Assembly (NCBI GenBank): GCA_948144175.1
Contig: CANXME010002317.1
Coordinates: 2,232,001 to 2,296,000 of the forward strand
Source: Closterium sp. NIES-65
Lineage: Eukaryota; Streptophyta; Zygnematophyceae; Desmidiales; Closteriaceae
Length of the DNA stretch: 64,000 nt
Direction: 5' to 3'
This document shows positions 1 to 9,196 of the stretch, one piece after another. Each line of letters begins with the position of its first letter. Position 1 is the stretch's first letter. Position numbers and translations under genes: made by a program. Under the pieces are notes generated by a model. It was given only the letters and a program-made list of their open reading frames with translations. It made no database searches and had not been told where the DNA came from.

Positions 1-1859
1 TTTGACTCGAGGAAGTCGAGCCAACAAATTTGTCGTGGGTTGAGGTAAGGCTGTGCACGGAGGTACTGTAGTGATTTGTGGTCTGTCCGTATTGTCACGT
101 CTGCGCCGGTCAAGTAACCGGTAATTCTTGACCGGCGAAACACTTTGAACGCGTACACGATCGTGAGCATTTCGCGGTCGTGTACCAGGTAATTCTTCTC
201 AGGTGGATGCAGTTTTCGTAACTCGTATACCATGGGCTGTAAGCCGTTGCCGAAATCGTATAACGGCTCCGATGACGATGTCGCTTGCATCCGTAACTAC
301 TTCGAATGGGCGGTTTGGGTCGGCGATGCACAGTAGGGGCGGTGAACAGAGAACATCTTTTAGGGCAGAGAAGGCAGCATGCTCTTTTCTCCCCCCATGT
401 AAAAGTGACATCCTTTCGCATCAGATCCGTCAGTGGGGCTGTTAACCGCGCCATGTCGGGGACGAACTGATGTACATAATTAATGAACCCTAAAAAACTC
501 TGCAGCTCCGTGATATTTGTCAGGGGGTGCCACGCTTTCACTGTGTCCAACTTCTTTGGGTTGGTCTCAACTCCAGCCTCCGAAATAACATGCCCCAAAA
601 ATTCTAGCTTGTCCTGAAAAAACTCGCACTTGGAACACTTGGTCAAAAGGCGGTGCTCGTCTAAAATCTTAAACACTACTTTTAGGCCTGCTAAGTGTTG
701 CTGCTTAACGCGACTGTATACCAGGATGTCGTCGAGGTAAACTATCACACATTTATCTAAGAGTGGTCTTAACGCCTCGTTCATGGTCATCTGAAAGGTC
801 GCCGGTGCGCTGGTTAGCCTGAATGGCATCACTGTGTACTCGAAAGACCTGTATCTAGTTCTAAAAGCCGTCTTGGCGCAGTCCGATGGTTCGACCCTAA
901 TCTGATGGTAACCTCCCCTAAATCTATTTTCGAAAAGACCCGTGCTGTTCACAGCTGATCCATAAGTTCGTCGTCGCGGGGAATGGGGTATCGCGACTTG
1001 ACTGTTACTTTGTTCAGTGCTCTGTAGTCGATGCATATGCGAAAACATCCGTCATTTTTCGGTGTGAGCAATATCGGTGCGGCGAACGGTGACGAGCTCG
1101 GTCGAATATTTTTTTTCTCTACTTGGTAATCTAACTGCTTCCTCAGTTCGTCGAGCTCGGGCTGTGTCAGTCAGAACTGTCGCTGTACAGTTGGCTGTGC
1201 CCCCGGCTCTAACTCTATTTGGTGATCCTGTGCCCGCTGAGATGGCGGTCCCTTCGGTAAGTCGTCCAGAAAAATCCCCGAGTACTGTTTAAACCGTCTC
1301 TATAGTTCGGGCAGTACCGCTGCCAGCAAATTTTGAAAGTCACTTTGCTGCTCTGCTTTTCCTACAAATGCTATTTCCACCGTGTACACATTGGCTCCAG
1401 CGGCGACAGCCCGTTTCATCGTAATGGCATTGACGTGGACCGTTGAAGACTCAGGCTACTCCCAGCGAGGTAGCTCGACCCAGTTACAACTACTTCGCAC
1501 AGTGCAGCTACCCGTCGTCCAGACAATTCGCGGGTTGTAGCGTCGCATCCAATCACATCTCAGTAAAATCTCGTGCCCATCCAGTGTCGTCGCGAGCATT
1601 TCCTGTGTAAACCCAAAGTTCTCCCCGTAGCGGACTTTTACTCTTTCCACTTTCTCTCGTATGTATGGCCAGTGGCATACTGTCGAATTAACGTGCGTCG
1701 ATCTCCGGTAAACACCGACTAAGTTTCAGTTGCAGTTTCTGTGCGGTCGCGGTATTAACTAAGCTGTGATTTGCTCATCCGTCTAAAAATATCTTCACTG
1801 CTGTCCCCTGTATCTTGCCGTAGATCAGTATTGGGCAATCCGACGCTGTACCCTCCTTA
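1..1859 (-). pseudogene. Gypsy-1 pol: protease, RT and RNase H (broken)
   Basis: The N-terminal part reads like a retropepsin start, with KIFLDG then a TGA at 1775-1777 then ANHSLVNT. The Gypsy-2 copy has DGGA here, so the stop replaces the second Gly codon. The RT core follows (GGYHQIRV, FEYTVMPF) with the catalytic YLDD near 728-740, then the connection (ELQSFLGFINYVHQFVPDMA). RNase H shows VTDASD near 300, DREML near 170 and TDHKSLQYL near 60-90. Several frame changes separate these blocks. The enzyme would copy element RNA into DNA, but this copy cannot encode it. The last codons are cut by the window edge. Confidence 0.9.
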
Positions 1860-3003
1860 TTCATCCGAGCTCGATCGATGGCGTAAATCAGTACTGTGAC
1901 TCGGTGAGGGTCGGTGAGGTTGGGCGAGCAAGTTGTCTCGTCAGTAGTTGGCCCGATTTCTACTGAATTCTGGCGTTTCCCTGCCTCTGAGACTCCCTCC
2001 CCTGCTCTGCTCCGCGGCGCCTCAGCTCCTCTGGGCATTCGCTCTTGCGATGGCCCGGCCTATTGCAAGCAAAGCAGCACCCCTTAAATGGCGCGGCTGC
2101 TGCATTCGCTGCAACGGTGTGTACGGTGGTGTGCTCGGCCGGTCCTTGGGGATGTTGTCCGTAGTAGAACTCCGGTCTCGGTCGGCGTAGGATGTCGATC
2201 TTCTCGGCGAGTGCAAAGATCTTGTTGAGAGCCCGCATAGCATGATTTCGTGTGAGATGTTCGGCTTTAGCCCTCCGACGTAACGGTCCACCCGCTCTGC
2301 TTCGTGCATGCAGCCGACTTGCTCGCATAACGCGAGAAAATCGCTCGTATAATCTTGGACCGACCCAAGTTGTCGCCAAGTACGCAGCCTCTAACGCTCT
2401 GATATAGAAGCCGCCATCAACTCGAAGCGCGCCTGAAGCCGTGCGCACCACGCATCCCACGTGTTGTACTGGGTGGTTTCGCAGAAAGAACTCCATGTGA
2501 CGGCTGGACCCGTGGGCTCTCCCACTTGCGACGGCGGCTTGTAGGCGCGTGGCGACGTCACAATAACTCGCCACCAGTCCATGGCGGGGCCCCTCAGCAA
2601 TAAGACAGCATAGCGAATCTTTGTTGCGTCCGACTCGACGTAATTCGCATTAAAAAAAACGTTCATCGTGAAGACCCACGTTTGAACCGTCGGACCTCCA
2701 GGTTGGCTAGGATCGAAGCAGGGCGGGCGCTGCGGCTTGAGTGGCATCGGCGCCATGATATCATTGTTGCCATTCGTTGCTGCAAACTCCACGTGCCGAC
2801 GGGCTTAGCAAGGCCCTTGTATGCTTGGTGCAGCCTTGTTCCTTTCCATGCCAGACATTGATTGGGCGGCGCCATCACTGGCTGTGCCTGAGCGCTGTCC
2901 CATGCTGTCGTGTTGTGTCGGTATGCTGGATGAGATGATGATCGGCTCCTCCGATTACGCAGGTGCATTTGCAGGTGCGTGTGTTGGTGCTGGTGCATTC
3001 ACC

Positions 3004-3133
3004 TGTAAAAGTTTAAAAGAGAGAAGAGAGGTTGCACTAGCAAGAATGGGGATACAAATAGGAAACCCTAGAAGGGTTGTACTCGCTATAGTGCACCCCA
3101 CTACAGGCTAGAGCATAAGATAACATTCTGACA
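3004..3133 (-). repeat. T1 3' LTR
   Basis: A 130-bp TG...CA terminal repeat starting TGTAAAAGTTT and ending TTCTGACA. It pairs with 4301-4430. Left flank is TCACC (2999-3003). It contains the AAACCCTA telo-box. Confidence 0.94.
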
Positions 3134-4112
3134 CACCCCCATAGCCAAAGTGGGGTGTAATCAGCAGAGCAAGCAAAGCAGTACAAGCTCAGGGTGGATC
3201 ACAATGTCACCACACATTCTGAGCACAAGTTCAAGAAGCAATAGTTTAAAGTTAACAATTATGAGCAAAGCTAGTGGTAGTCACAACGGGCAAGTGAGGA
3301 GGAGGAGAGAGAGTGAGAGGAGAGGAGATAGGAGGCGACGGATGAAGCTCCAGACACACGGGCAACAGGAGGCACACTGGCACAGCGGCTACCGGAACAA
3401 CGCTCCGGAATACTGGAGTAACTGGCCCCGCGGCTAAAGTAGCGGCAGACGAGCAACGGACCCACGGGCGGCTGGCACAGTTGGCTACGACTGGGCTACT
3501 GGACGAAGTCCCCGGAATACAGGTGCTGCTGGCGACACGACGGCAACCTCCATTCAGCTTCCCCAAACTATCCCACTCCCCCTGGCACACACCCACTGCT
3601 ACACCGCTAGCTCCACTCCCCCTTCACCCCCCCTTACCACTCCACCGGCTCCAACACGTCCACCCCCCCTCAGCGACAGCTGCAGCACAGGGAGACGGAG
3701 GAGGAGGAGGAGCAGGGAACGGCACACAGTGTGGTCACCCCCATACCCCTCACCCCCAAACCCTAATGCAGGAGAATGGGGAGTAGGAGGGGTGGGGCGC
3801 CAGTAGAAGCACTGGGGGAGAGCAGGGAGGACAGGGGCAGCAAGGAACGGGCCCACCACGGGCCTGGTACAGTCTCCCGAGCCGCGCGCAGGCAGCCCGA
3901 GCCGCGCGCGGGCCGGCGCCGCCCGGTCGGGCCGCGCGCGGGCCTGGCGCAGCCCGTATGGGCCGCGCGCAGGCCTGGCGCGGCCCGTACGTGCCGCGCA
4001 CAGGCACGTATGGGCCGCGCGCAGGCCACGACGGGCGACGGGGGGCGACGCGGAGGTCCCCGTCGCCCGTCGCAGCGCCTCCCGGGAGCGGCGCGCGGCG
4101 TGACGGGGCAGT

Positions 4113-4216
4113 AACCCGCCGCGCGCCTCGGGGCGCACGGCGGGCAGAAAACCGCCGCGCGCCTCGGGGCGCACGGCGGGAAGAAAAAACTGCCGCACGC
4201 CACGGGGCGTGCGGCA
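4113..4216 (-). other. T1 leader hairpin array
   Basis: Three GC-rich inverted repeats lie in tandem, separated by A-rich spacers (GGGCAGAAAAC, GGGAAGAAAAAAC on the plus strand). The last one, 4191-4216, has perfect 11-bp arms TGCCGCACGCC and GGCGTGCGGCA around a 4-nt loop, and ends about 72 bp from the primer-binding site. The other two have arms close to CGCCGCGCGCC and GGCGCACGGCG with one wobble pair. Position between primer-binding site and interior matches where retroviral dimerisation and packaging hairpins sit; that role is inference. Confidence 0.8.
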
Positions 4217-4300
4217 CCTAGAGTAGTGGTAGTAGTTGCAGCGGAGGTGGTAAGCCCACCCACAGGATCGATCCAAGGGGATCGACCTGCTCTGATAGCA

Positions 4301-4430
4301 TGTAAAAGTTTAAAAGAGAGAAGAGAGGTTGCACTAGCAAGAATGGGGATACAAATAGGAAACCCTAGAAGGGTTGTACTCGCTATAGAGCACCCCACTA
4401 CAGGCTAGAGCATAAGATAACATTCTGACA
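4301..4430 (-). repeat. T1 5' LTR
   Basis: A 130-bp LTR identical to 3004-3133 apart from one base. Right flank TCACC (4431-4435) is the target duplication, and Gypsy-1 gag resumes there in frame with its N-terminus. Confidence 0.94.
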
Positions 4431-4563
4431 TCACCGTCGATTGCTCGCGAACCAAGTCGCGTTTCGCCGTAAGTGGCGCAATTTTGAGCGCCGAATCTTT
4501 GGGTTGGCGCACGAGACGGTCGAGCTGCTCACGCATCAGTGTCGCGACATTGAATTCAGCCAT

Positions 4564-4699
4564 GGCGGGGGTGTGGTACGCAGTGACAGCAGTGCAGTGC
4601 TCACCGGGCAGGGCAGGTCGGGCGGCTCGGGAGGAAGGTTGCCTGGCGACACGGCCGCTAGGCTGCTGGGCGGCTCGGCTCCCGGGCGGCTCGGCTGTT
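4564..4699 (-). repeat. Copia-1 leader fragment, inverted relative to N
   Basis: This stretch (GCAGTGACAGC, CTCACCGGGCAGGGCAGG, then GGCGGCTCGG repeats) matches the plus-strand reading of the D1 leader at about 20495-20620. It is therefore a minus-oriented copia-1 leader. It abuts Gypsy-1 gag on the left and plus-oriented gag on the right. Both ends are truncated. Confidence 0.65.
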
Positions 4700-5397
4700 G
4701 CTGCACTGAGCCGCCTCATGCTCCCCTTCCTCTTCCCTGACCTTGCCGCCTTTCCCACTGTCGCCGATCTCATCACGCACCTCCGCACTAGTGACACTCG
4801 CTACCGCGCTGCGCTTCCTGCTGACTTCTGCGCCCAGAACCCCCCCCCCATGTACATCACTCTCTACTTCTTAGTCACTCGCCTCCCTGACTCCCTTCGT
4901 GTAGTCCGGGACCACTTCCTCGCGGTCTGTCCCACCACCCTCACAGTCGACAGCCTCGAGAAGGCCCTCGGGGTGACCCCCGCGCCCCCATCTTTGAGGG
5001 GTGTTCTCCTTCCCCTCTCCTGCCCTCTGTCGCCTCTGCCGCTGCGGCCGACCTCGTTGGTCTTGAGTCGGTCGGTGCGGCGTCTGCCCCTAGCGGGAGA
5101 CGCCGCTCTGGCAAGGGCAAGGGGGGCAAGGGAGCGGGTGGGGCCAGTGGGGGCGGTGGCGGTGGAGGTGGAGGCGGCGGAGGGAGTGGGGGTGGCGGTG
5201 GAGGTGGTAGCGGGGGTGGGGGTGCTAGTGGCAGCGGTGGAGGCGGGAGTGGCGGCGGCGGTGGCGGTGGTAGCGGAGGTGGCGGAGGTGGTGGCGGTGG
5301 AGGTGGAGGCGGGGGCGGTGGAGGCGGAGGCGGGGGTGGCGGAGGTGGAGGTGGTCGGAGTGGAGCTTCGCAGCGGAGCGGCACTGGTGGCGGTCAG

Positions 5398-5432
<35 letters not shown>

Positions 5433-5962
5433 TTCTCGCGACGTCCCCACCCCTCAGCAGCTCCGTGAGTGGTACACGCAGCGTCAGCGCGGTGGGGGTT
5501 TTGGTCCCTGTACCTACGTTCTCCGCACTGGCGACAGCACTGGAGAGCAGTGTGGGGGTGCCCACTCCGCCCAGCGCTGCTTTGGCCGCCTGACGGACGC
5601 TTGGCGTCAGCAGTTCCCGGAGGCCGCGGAGATCCCCCGCTGGGGAGAGCTGTCTAGGGCTGGTGTAGCTATCTTTGATCTTGATTTTGATGCTATCCTT
5701 GCTGCCATGTATGCTGTGACCATTAGTAAGGAGGGTGACTGTTACCGGTGTTTCCCGCCCGACCCGGGCATTGGTACTGCTGCTCCAGGTGCCGGTGAGG
5801 CTTCTGCTCTAGGTGCCAGTGCGTCTGTGCTCTCAGGTGCTCGTGAGACTGCTCTCTCAGGTACTAGTGCATCTGCGCTCGCAGGTACTGCGTCGGCTTC
5901 GGCCTCCCACACCTTCACTCTTGACTTTGGAGCGTCTCGCTCTTTCTTTCGGGACCGCACCA
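4700..5962 (+). pseudogene. Copia-1 fragment N: gag to protease, truncated both ends
   Basis: Begins inside Gag (AALSRLMLPFLFPDLAAFPTV), lacking about the first 90 residues seen in G1. A frame change near 4970 precedes a long Gly-rich tract (about 5140-5360), a Gln run from CAG repeats (5401-5430), QQLREWY, and the Cys/His motif CTYVLRTGDSTGEQC...H...RCF near 5510-5585. The protease active site reads FTLDFGASRSFF near 5915-5945, with Phe where G1 has Ser. It stops abruptly at about 5960 and fuses to the K leader. It is a relic of a copia-1 gag-pol with no LTR of its own. Confidence 0.85.
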
Positions 5963-6594
5963 CAAGGAGGCGACGAGGCCGGGGCCGCAGTTAGGTGACG
6001 AGGCCGGGGCCGCAGGTGGGCGACTGGGCCGGGGCCGTAGTGAGGCGACGGGGCCGCAGGTAGGGGACGGGGCCGCAGGTAGGCAACAGGGCCGGGGCCG
6101 CTGGTAGGGGACGGGGCCGAGGCCGCAGGTAGGCGACGGGGCCGGGGCCGCACGAAGGCGACGGGGCCGGGGCCGCAGGTAGGCGACGGGACCGTAGGGC
6201 CGCAAGGGGCCTGAAAGGGCGGCAACGGGGCCGCTAAGAGAAAGTTTAGGGGCACGCCACGGGGCGTGCCGAACACAGAGTAGCAGCGGAAGCAGTAGGG
6301 CGGGTCCACAGGCCAGGACCTATCACTCTGATAGCATGTGAAAAGGTTCTAGCAAGGCTTAGGAGCCATAGTTTAGTTAGGTTCTTAGAGATCGAGTTTA
6401 GAGTTGAGGAGAGTGTCGAGAAAGTTGGAAAGGAGAAAGAGTCGAGAGAATGAGGGGTTTTACTATAGGTTCAAGGGTACAAATATGAGAGAAAAGCAAG
6501 AAAGGTGCACCACCAAATAGGAAAACGCTATAACTACAGTAACCAATCCTACAGGCAATTACATATAGAAAATATTAAATTATATTTTCCGACA
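5961..6594 (-). mobile_element. Truncated LTR element K: 5' LTR, PBS and leader
   Basis: The right part is a 258-bp LTR (6337-6594, TGTGAAAAGG to TTCCGACA). A primer-binding site TGCTATCAGAGTG (6336-6324 on minus) follows it directly. The leader (5961-6323) is a GC-rich minisatellite with units like GGGGCCGGGGCCGCAGGTAG. A hairpin at 6251-6270 (arms GGCACGCC and GGCGTGCC) sits 53 bp from the primer-binding site. The element ends abruptly at 5960/5961 against N, so its interior and 3' LTR are lost and no target duplication can be scored. The LTR resembles those of H1 and of solo LTR B. Confidence 0.8.
6337..6594 (-). repeat. K 5' LTR (LTR family B)
   Basis: 258 bp, TG...CA ends. Shares the GGTGCACCACCA block and an AT-rich end with H1 LTRs and with the solo LTR at 47518-47767. 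Its left neighbour is a primer-binding site, which gives the orientation. On its right J pol resumes. Confidence 0.8.
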
Positions 6595-6686
6595 TGTAAT
6601 ACCTTCGGTTGAGCCAATGTAGAGTAGGTCGTCTACGTAGACGATTAGCAGGACGTAGTCGGTACCCTTCGAGAGCCAGTACATGC

Positions 6687-6816
6687 TGTCAAAAGTTAGA
6701 AGAAGAAAGAGGGTTGAACTAGCAGAAATGGGGATACAAATAGCAAACCCTAGAAGGGTTGTACTCGCTATAGAGCACCCCACTACAGGCTAGAACATAA
6801 GAATAACATTCTGACA
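6687..6816 (-). repeat. T2 3' LTR
   Basis: 130 bp, TGTCAAAAGTT to CATTCTGACA; pairs with 8096-8225. Confidence 0.93.
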
Positions 6817-7737
6817 CACCCCCATAGCCAAAGTGGGGTGTAATCAGCAGAGCAAGCAAAGCAGTACAAGCTCAGGGTGGATCACAATGTCACCACACAT
6901 TCTGAGCACAAGTTCAAGAAGTAAGTTCAAGTGCACAATTATGAGCAAAGCTAGTGGTGGTCACAACGGGCAAGTGAGGAGGAGGAGTGAGAGCGAGAGG
7001 AGTTGGGAGGCGACGGCTGAAGCTGCAGACACTCGGGCAACAGGAGGCACACTGGCACAGCGGCTACCGGGCGAAGCCCCCGGAATACTGGAGTAACTGG
7101 CCCCGCGGCTAAAGTAGCGGCAGACGAGCAACGGACCCACGGGCGGCTGGCACAGCTGGCTACGACTGGGCTACCGGGCGAAGCCCCCGGAATACAGGTG
7201 CTGCTGACGACACGACGGCAACCTCCATGCAGCTTCCCTAACTATCCAACTCCCCCAACACACACCCGCTGATACGCTCCTAGCTCCACTCCCACGCACC
7301 CCCCTTAAACCCTAAACCCGAGTCTCCCACACAACCACCCCCCTCAGCGACAGCTGCAGTAGTGGGAGACGAAGGAGGAGGAGAAGGGGACGGCACGCAC
7401 AAACGACACCCCCACAACCATCACCCCCATACCCGTCACCCCCATACCCTGAGTGTGCGGTAAGCGAGCTCAGGTGTGCGTGAAGCGTGCACAAGCTTAC
7501 GGGAAGCGAACTCGGATGTGCGGTAATCGAACTCAGGTGTGCGGGGAGGGGGGCCGCAGGGTGACGCGCGGGTCGACGGGGACGGGTGCACGGGTCCTCA
7601 GGGGCGGCGCGCGGGTCGACGAGGCCGCCACGAAGGGCGACCGGAAGCCGCGCGCGGGTTGACGGGGCCGCCGCGAAGGGCGACGAGGAGCCGCACGCAG
7701 GTCGACGGGGACGGGCGTGCGGGTCGACGGAACGCGA

Positions 7738-8003
7738 AACCGCCGCGTGCGCCCAAGGTGCGCGGTGGGCAGAAAACCGCCACGCGTCCCGAGCGCATGG
7801 CGTGCAGAATACCGCCGCGCAAAGCAGGTAACCGTCGCGCGCCTCGAGGCGCACGGTGGGCAGAAAACCGCCGCACGCCCCGAGCGCGCGGTGGGCAGAA
7901 AACCGCCGCGCGCCTCGGGGCGCACGGCGGGCAGAAAACCGCCGTGCACCTCGGGGCGCAGGGCGGGAAGAAAAAAATGCCGCACGCCACGGGGCGTGCG
8001 GCA
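7738..8003 (-). other. T2 leader hairpin array, about seven units
   Basis: Tandem GC-rich inverted repeats of about 36 nt are separated by GGGCAGAAAAC-type spacers. The arms vary in paired fashion: one unit has CGCCA facing TGGCG where others have CGCCG facing CGGCG. The final unit (7978-8003) is identical to the perfect T1 hairpin. The array ends about 80 bp from the primer-binding site. Confidence 0.78.
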
Positions 8004-8095
8004 CAGAGAGTAGTAGTAGCAGTTGCAGCGGAAGCAACGAGGTGGTGAGCCCACCCAGAGGATCGATCCAAGGGGATCGACCTGCTCTGATAGCA

Positions 8096-8225
8096 TGTCA
8101 AAGTTAGAAGAAAGAAAGAGGGTTGAACTAGCAGAAATGGGGATACAAATAGCAAACCCTAGAAGGGTTGTACTCGCTATAGAGCACCCCACTACAGGCT
8201 AGAACATAAGAATAACATTCTGACA
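8096..8225 (-). repeat. T2 5' LTR
   Basis: 130 bp, ending CATTCTGACA, followed by the CATGC target duplication and resumption of the J RT frame. Confidence 0.93.
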
Positions 8226-9196
8226 CATGCCCTGGTCGTGCGGTAGTTGCTTGAAGCCGATGCGAATGAGGCGAGCGTGTAGGTATTGTTGCCATAGTCG
8301 CAGGGCTTGCTTGATGCCGTAGAGTGACTTGAGTAGTTGACAGACGTGTTTCGAGTCCGTGCTGGAGCCGTGTGGTAGCTCGACGAAGATCTCGGCGTCG
8401 ACGGGTGCGTAGAGGAATGCATTGGCGACGTCGATTTGCCTTAGCTTCTTCTTCTTCATGGCGACGATCGCGAGAAGGATGCGTAGCGAGGTGTGTCGGC
8501 TGAATGGAGCGAATGTTTCGGTGAAGTCGCGGCCGTGAAGTCGAAGCCACGAACGACCCAGCGTGCTTTGAATTTGTCGATGGTGCCACCGGCCTTTGTC
8601 TTCCCACGGAAGACCCATTTTTCGGTGAGTACTGTCTTGTTCCGTGCCACACCGATAGGAACCACCTTCCACGTGTTGCGTTCCTCTAGTGCCTTCAGCT
8701 CCTTGTCCATGGCTTCGCGCCATTTTTCTTTATGTTCCCCCCCCAGAGCCTGCTGAACCGTCGCAGGCTCTTTAGGAGCGACGGAGCCGTGGACTGCGGT
8801 GACGAGCCCGAGGATCTGTAGTCCACTCTGTGAGTAGCGGGGAAGATTTACATCCTCGGGATAAGCTGCTTCGTCTCCCGTTTCTGGATCAGGTATGAAA
8901 TTTGGTCCTACTCGTTCTGCTTTGTTGGTGTTGACTGTCGCATGTGTTACGTAACCGTTGTCGGCGAAGTGGTAGAAGGTTTCGGCGTTGGCACTTTCGC
9001 GAGGGTTGTCTTCGTCCATGGGAACGTCGACGGAGCAGAACGGAAGAGGTCTGGCTTCTTCTGATGCGTTGTCCACATTCTGCTCGTCCCAGTCTGCTTC
9101 GTCCGCTGCTGAGGCGAAGGCTCGGTCACCATGAAGGCCACATGTGGGGTCTTCGTCTTCTTGCAAGTTGGCAAGGTACGTCTGGAGCGTGAGTCG

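Larger units (their letters stand above)
3004..4430 (-). mobile_element. Miniature LTR element T1 (TRIM-like, non-coding)
   Basis: Two 130-bp LTRs (3004-3133 and 4301-4430) differ at one site by eye and are flanked by TCACC on both sides. On the minus strand the primer-binding site TGCTATCAGAGC lies at 4300-4289, one base from the plant initiator-Met site TGGTATCAGAGC. A polypurine tract (CTATGGGGGTG) adjoins the other LTR at 3134-3144. The interior of about 1.17 kb has no element-sense coding frame that I recognise. It holds GC-rich repeats, a hairpin array beside the primer-binding site and a purine-rich module with a CTGCAGC core. It must rely on proteins of another element. Confidence 0.93.
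1..4563 (-). mobile_element. Ty3/gypsy element Gypsy-1, partial and decayed
   Basis: On the minus strand the order is Gag (from 4563), protease, reverse transcriptase and RNase H, which runs off the left window edge. That order is typical of Ty3/gypsy. It is a close relative of Gypsy-2 (27653-51251): Gag start, RT and knuckle align. T1 is inserted in gag at 3004-4430 with a TCACC duplication. Stops and frameshifts occur in both gag and pol, so it is not functional. No LTR or primer-binding site is visible; the upstream part is cut off at 4563/4564, where unrelated copia sequence begins. Integrase, if present, lies outside the window. Confidence 0.93.
1960..4563 (-). pseudogene. Gypsy-1 gag, split by T1 and frameshifted
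   Basis: The start codon is at 4563-4561 (MAEFNVATLMREQ), chosen because it aligns with the Gypsy-2 Gag start MAEHIDVATLTQEH. After 4431 the gene is interrupted by T1 and resumes at 3003. The capsid-like part includes MPLKPQRPPCFDP, NVFFNANYV, KIRYAVLLLRGPAMDWWRVIV (about 2740-2570), followed by a frame change. A CCHC knuckle, CFACNRPGHRKSEC, lies near 2035-2085. Gag would form the virus-like particle and bind genomic RNA. Frame changes inside the capsid region mean no intact protein is made. Confidence 0.85.
6687..8225 (-). mobile_element. Miniature LTR element T2 (TRIM-like, non-coding)
   Basis: 130-bp LTRs at 6687-6816 and 8096-8225 are flanked by CATGC on both sides (6682-6686 and 8226-8230). 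The primer-binding site TGCTATCAGAGC is at 8095-8084 and the polypurine tract at 6817-6827. The interior has the family's purine-rich CTGCAGC module near 7345-7380 and the largest hairpin array of the window (7738-8003). The two LTRs differ by small indels in the first 30 bases. It splits the RT gene of J between two conserved blocks. Confidence 0.93.
6595..9196 (-). pseudogene. Copia-2 J reverse transcriptase (split by T2)
   Basis: From 9196 leftwards: a linker, then QQALGGEHKEKWREAMDKE, the RT N-terminal block KWVFRGKTK..KFKARWVVRGF, a frame change near 8545, RQIDVANAFLYAPVDAEIFVELP and LKSLYGIKQALRLW. The gene is cut at 8226 by T2 and resumes at 6686 with YWLSKGTDYVLLIVYVDDLLYIGS, holding the catalytic YVDD. 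It ends at 6595. A Glu codon became TAA near 9194 just after the integrase, and the two parts are otherwise in the same frame. Confidence 0.9.

Noticed and set aside
3150..3437. Conserved 95-codon frame on the plus strand in T1, with near copies in T2, T3 and T4
   Set aside because: It runs antisense to the element through the polypurine-tract flank, has no known domain, and its conservation follows nucleotide conservation of recent copies.
7738..8003. CRISPR-like pattern of palindromic repeats with spacers
   Set aside because: The spacers are near identical A-rich linkers, not diverse. There are no cas genes, the sequence is eukaryotic, and the array sits inside an LTR element leader.
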